Of a stretch of 64,000 nt of DNA, positions 61,077-64,000 are shown in pieces. The notes beneath the pieces were generated by a model, which was not told the origin of the DNA, did no database searches, and saw only the letters and a list, made by a program, of their open reading frames with translations. The DNA is from Aphelenchoides besseyi (lineage: Eukaryota > Nematoda > Chromadorea > Rhabditida > Aphelenchoididae). The DNA lies in NCBI GenBank assembly GCA_024699855.1, contig JAMPIQ010000002.1, positions 5,580,001 to 5,644,000 on the forward strand, read 5' to 3'. The translations under genes were made by a program, and so were the position numbers. Each line of letters begins with the position of its first letter. The stretch's first letter is position 1.

Positions 61077-61807
61077 TCAAGACATCTCTTTCGGTGCTTC
61101 AACCACAACCGATTCCACGGTCAACTTCTCACTGCCAGCAGTTGGTGCTGAAGTCGAGGGTTCGTCAACTTGCATTTTCGAAGTAAGAGGAGCGTTATTC
61201 GTCATTTCATTGTCATTTGTTTTCGCTTCTTCCTGTCGTTCTTGTTTGTTTGCACCGAATGGACCACATCCAGGCGCAAAAGCTGGAACCACGCCTGGAG
61301 CGGCTAGAAAATTAATCGAAAATAATGAACGTAACTTTCAGTTACCTGCTGGAACGGCTGGAGCAACTACGGGAAGTGGACTTGGAATCGGAGCGTACGC
61401 TGCCACTGGAACGGCCGGAACAGCAACTGGCGGTGGAGCAACGGGAATCTAAACTCAAAATTAGTGTTTACAAATAGATAGAAAACTTTACCGGGGCCGG
61501 GAGAATTGGTGGATTAGCCACAGGTACCTGAAGATCGACGTCATTGAATCGAATAAATAACAGACAACAAACCAAAGGAGGTGGTGGTGGCGGCGCGGCA
61601 CAGGGACCGGCTGGTGGAGCCAACGCCGGTCCTGGAGGCAACGCAGGGCTCAACGCACTTACTGGCGCCGTTGCAAAGTAGCGTCCAGCAAAGATCGATT
61701 GGCAACTAACTCCCGACGCAATTCCAACCCTAAACCTCCAAATCGAATAAGATGTTCGCAATAAACAGCACTCACAAAAGAACGAGAGCCGAGTGAACAG
61801 ATCGCAT
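61077..61807 (-). CDS. secreted Pro/Ala-rich protein
   Basis: Exons 61776-61807, 61492-61735 (with a possible in-frame 45-nt intron 61528-61572), 61346-61448, and 61077-61303 give about 186 aa. A signal-like start (MRSVHSALVLLFRVGIA) is followed by a low-complexity run of Pro, Ala and Val with a P6 stretch, then a polar acidic C-terminus. No domain is recognised; extracellular-matrix, cuticle or eggshell proteins often look like this. AATAAA on the minus strand at about 60963. Confidence 0.55.
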
Positions 61808-62307
61808 GGTAAAAAGCGAAGAAAATGGATACGATCTAATCACTGGTCCATCACTTTTATAATCAGAACATCTGACCGGTTTTTTTGGCTAGACACTACG
61901 CAAACGAGCAATCGACCTCACGAACTCGCGCAAATTAACACGTTCATGACCGACGATCACAGTTAACGACAAACAAACGTTGTCGCGGTGTGGACAAACA
62001 ATATCGGGCGACCGTTTCGGTTTCTTTGAACATCGAAACTGATGATCGGCTAATTTTTCGCGAGTACGTGAATCAGTCGGAAGCCAACAGTTCGCTGCTT
62101 GTTGTTTGCATCATTCCTCTTAACCCAGATATTTACGCAAGGACTTAGCTAGTTCTCTTCCAGACAAGAATAATTATTTTTGCGCAGCAAACATCAATCC
62201 GATTGTGCGTTTAATAAGAGGTCGTTAAATCAAAAACTCTTGTATTTACACGTGATAACCGAATACACAAAATAGATAAATGGTATGAGTAAAATGAGGA
62301 GATTAGT

Positions 62308-62859
62308 TCAATTGGTTAAGAGTATCTTTGAATTTCGCCAATTCGAATTGAGTTCGAGTCCACGGTCGTTGACAACAGATTCGTTCGGGGGAACACCCAT
62401 CGAGTGACGGCAATTTGTTCGACAACATTCGACTAATCGTCTGATTCTGCCCAGCGGGTTTGCGGCTGAAACAAATTCTTTTAGACTCTTCTAGCAATTC
62501 AGCAGCGAAAGCCAAAAATTGACTTTGATGTTGTTTGCACAGAAATCGTAGTGTTAGATGCCGCAACTCATATCGTAAACCAGAAAAGCTTACCACAACG
62601 ATGTGAGCTGGTTATTCCCACCGTATGTGCGTGGAAAGATGCCAACGATTGTGTTGGACATTTTGCAATAATCCGTGATGTCACTATCAATACTGCCCGA
62701 CCGTTGACGACGAACAGTCGTTTGACGTTGAGCATTCGAGTTGCTGCCGATTGTGTACGTTTGATTCATAGGCATCTTTTCTTGTTCGGCCAATCGATTA
62801 CGAACAGGCGGATAAGTGGCTGTTGCTTGTGAACGCTTCTCCATGAACTGTGGTGGCAT
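62308..62859 (-). CDS. unknown protein, two 3' exons
   Basis: Exons 62622-62859 and 62308-62465 joined by a 156-nt GTGGG..TTTCAG intron in phase 1 give 131 aa, with Arg/Gln/Ser-rich sequence (RQRSGSIDSDI) and a Cys-containing C-terminus (RRLVECCRTNC). A TTTCAG lies one base before the ATG at 62857, so it may be trans-spliced or continue upstream. The RQRSGS motif looks like a phosphorylation or 14-3-3 site. Family not recognised. Confidence 0.4.
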
Positions 62860-64000
62860 TCTGAAACATAACCGTTACATTTACTGGACTGGAAAAAGCA
62901 CGCTATATCTATCAAAAAAAGGAGTCGAAAAACTAATCGCACGACTATAATTTATTTTACATCTGCTCGAGAGTTAGGATAGAAACGACAGAAACCCTTC
63001 AGTTGCATTCGTCCGTGCCATTGGGTCTTCGGATTGTTCGCAATGATTAGACGCAAAACCAAAACGACACGTACGGACAGCAACCGAACAGTCGCAACGC
63101 CGAGAAATTAACAGATGCATTTGGCTTCTCACGTTTTGCATCGTGCCGTTGAGAGGCGTGAGAGAACGACATACTGGATTCAAAGAAATCAAAAACAAAA
63201 AAAAATAATGAGAAATTCACATCGAAATCCTTGGCAACGGATATTAGATCATTGCGACTAAACTTCAAGCACCGTAGCCTTTTAATTTTTTGCTTCCGAG
63301 TTTAACAGTTTGCAAGCAAACGTGAAACTTCTTTCAACTGCAATACCAATCAGTAAAGTGAGAATGCGGAAATAATCTTCGAAACTGAGTACTCTTCTTC
63401 GGCCAGATGTACTTCGTAGATTTGTACGATGGCGTAGGAAGAAGAGCGTCGAAAGAATAAACAGAACTACAATATCTCAACGAAAAACTGACTCAATACC
63501 GGGAACATTCGATTGTAGATTCAAAACTAATAGGAAGCCGAAAGTACTTAAAGTTCACTGTTCGTCTATCCGAACGTCATAACACAATCTCAATTGTGTT
63601 TTTCGCCTCCAACAAGCTTCGAGAATCTACTCACACCTTTCCGACGATAAGCGAAAGGTTACTGGTTCCAATTTAATTTAAACAAAAGAAGAAGTTAATA
63701 TGGAAATAGAGCTACGACAATCAAATTAACGTCCACTGATTTGTAATTCAAATGTCAAACTCACTCCGTTTTGCCGGACGATGGAAGTTGGCAGTTGGCT
63801 CTCGATCTAAACGGAGTTCTTGGCTTGATTAGAGAATCGGAGTGAACAGTCCAAACTGTGCTGTCCATGTAAGTTAGAATTGAATGGGCATCTGAAAATT
63901 AAAAATTGATCGTAAGTTTTCTTCTACACTAAACGTCAACAAGTGGATTTGAATAATTTAACAATGCGGAGGCCTTACAACGCTTATTTCTTAATTAAAA
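62860..64000. other. no supported gene to window end
   Basis: About 1.1 kb with only short, overlapping frames on both strands (for example 62974-63198 and 63047-63268 minus). No repeats, RNA genes or coding pattern were recognised. It may be a promoter or intron of a gene beginning outside the window. Confidence 0.45.

Noticed and set aside
62295..62360. tRNA-like string (AGTTCAATTGGTTAAGAG ... GAGTTCGAGTCC)
   Set aside because: D-arm and T-arm lookalikes are present, but the T stem does not pair and there is no anticodon arm. The stretch overlaps the 3' coding exon of the minus-strand gene at 62308-62859.

Overview
This is nuclear DNA of an animal, most likely a nematode. Almost every gene is broken by many tiny introns, mostly 36-50 nt with GT donors and TTTAG or TTTCAG acceptors. 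Many genes also have homologs known mainly from nematodes or with nematode-type architecture: EB-module and CPG4-type secreted proteins, an N-terminally MGN-starting globin-like protein, innexins, an ShKT protein, and CK1-like (pseudo)kinases. TTTAG acceptors are about as frequent as TTTCAG, which would fit an early-branching (clade I, Trichuris-like) worm, but that placement is inference. I rebuilt gene models by hand, using splice signals, reading phase and family alignments from memory. For most genes the summed exon lengths divide by three and end in a stop.

Layout. 0.2-20 kb is a dense housekeeping block: EB-module secreted protein (-), INTS14 (+), a 110-aa unknown (-) head to head with ornithine decarboxylase (+), a CUB membrane protein (+), MEA1-like (+), TFIIF beta (+), QTRT2 (+), a small membrane protein (-), COA8 (+), a two-PDZ protein (+), a Kunitz-like secreted protein (-), a USP deubiquitinase (-) and a MogA/gephyrin-N molybdenum cofactor enzyme (+). 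21.6-28 kb holds a Cys-loop receptor gene whose intron contains, on the opposite strand, a complete seven-exon gene for a secreted EGF + ShKT + nitrobindin/THAP4-like protein. Another intron carries a facing pair of tRNA-SINE-like repeats. 28.3-34.5 kb returns to housekeeping genes: SMARCC/SWSN-1 (+), GINS4/SLD5 (+) and SPTLC2 (-).

36-46 kb is more dynamic. It has an innexin (-) with a second, separate N-terminal exon cassette upstream, then a CK1-like kinase gene (-) and a CK1-like pseudokinase gene (+) flanking a truncated Helitron helicase and decayed exon-like sequence. 47.8-62.9 kb has a nematode globin (-), unrecognised small genes, a second Cys-loop receptor of anion-channel type (+), a CPG4-like secreted protein (+), a FAAH2-like amidase (+), a Pro/Ala-rich secreted protein (-) and an unrecognised gene (-). 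The last kilobase shows no gene I can support.

Taken together the genes are mostly unlinked in function: transcription and RNA (INTS14, TFIIF, SMARCC), replication (GINS4), small-molecule metabolism (ODC, SPT, FAAH, Moco, queuosine), and neuronal membrane proteins (two Cys-loop channels, innexin). The most unusual items are the nested three-domain protein, the innexin cassette arrangement with a 5-nt microexon, six apparent GC-AG introns, two introns whose 3' end does not appear to be AG, and a 14-residue Cys loop in the first receptor.
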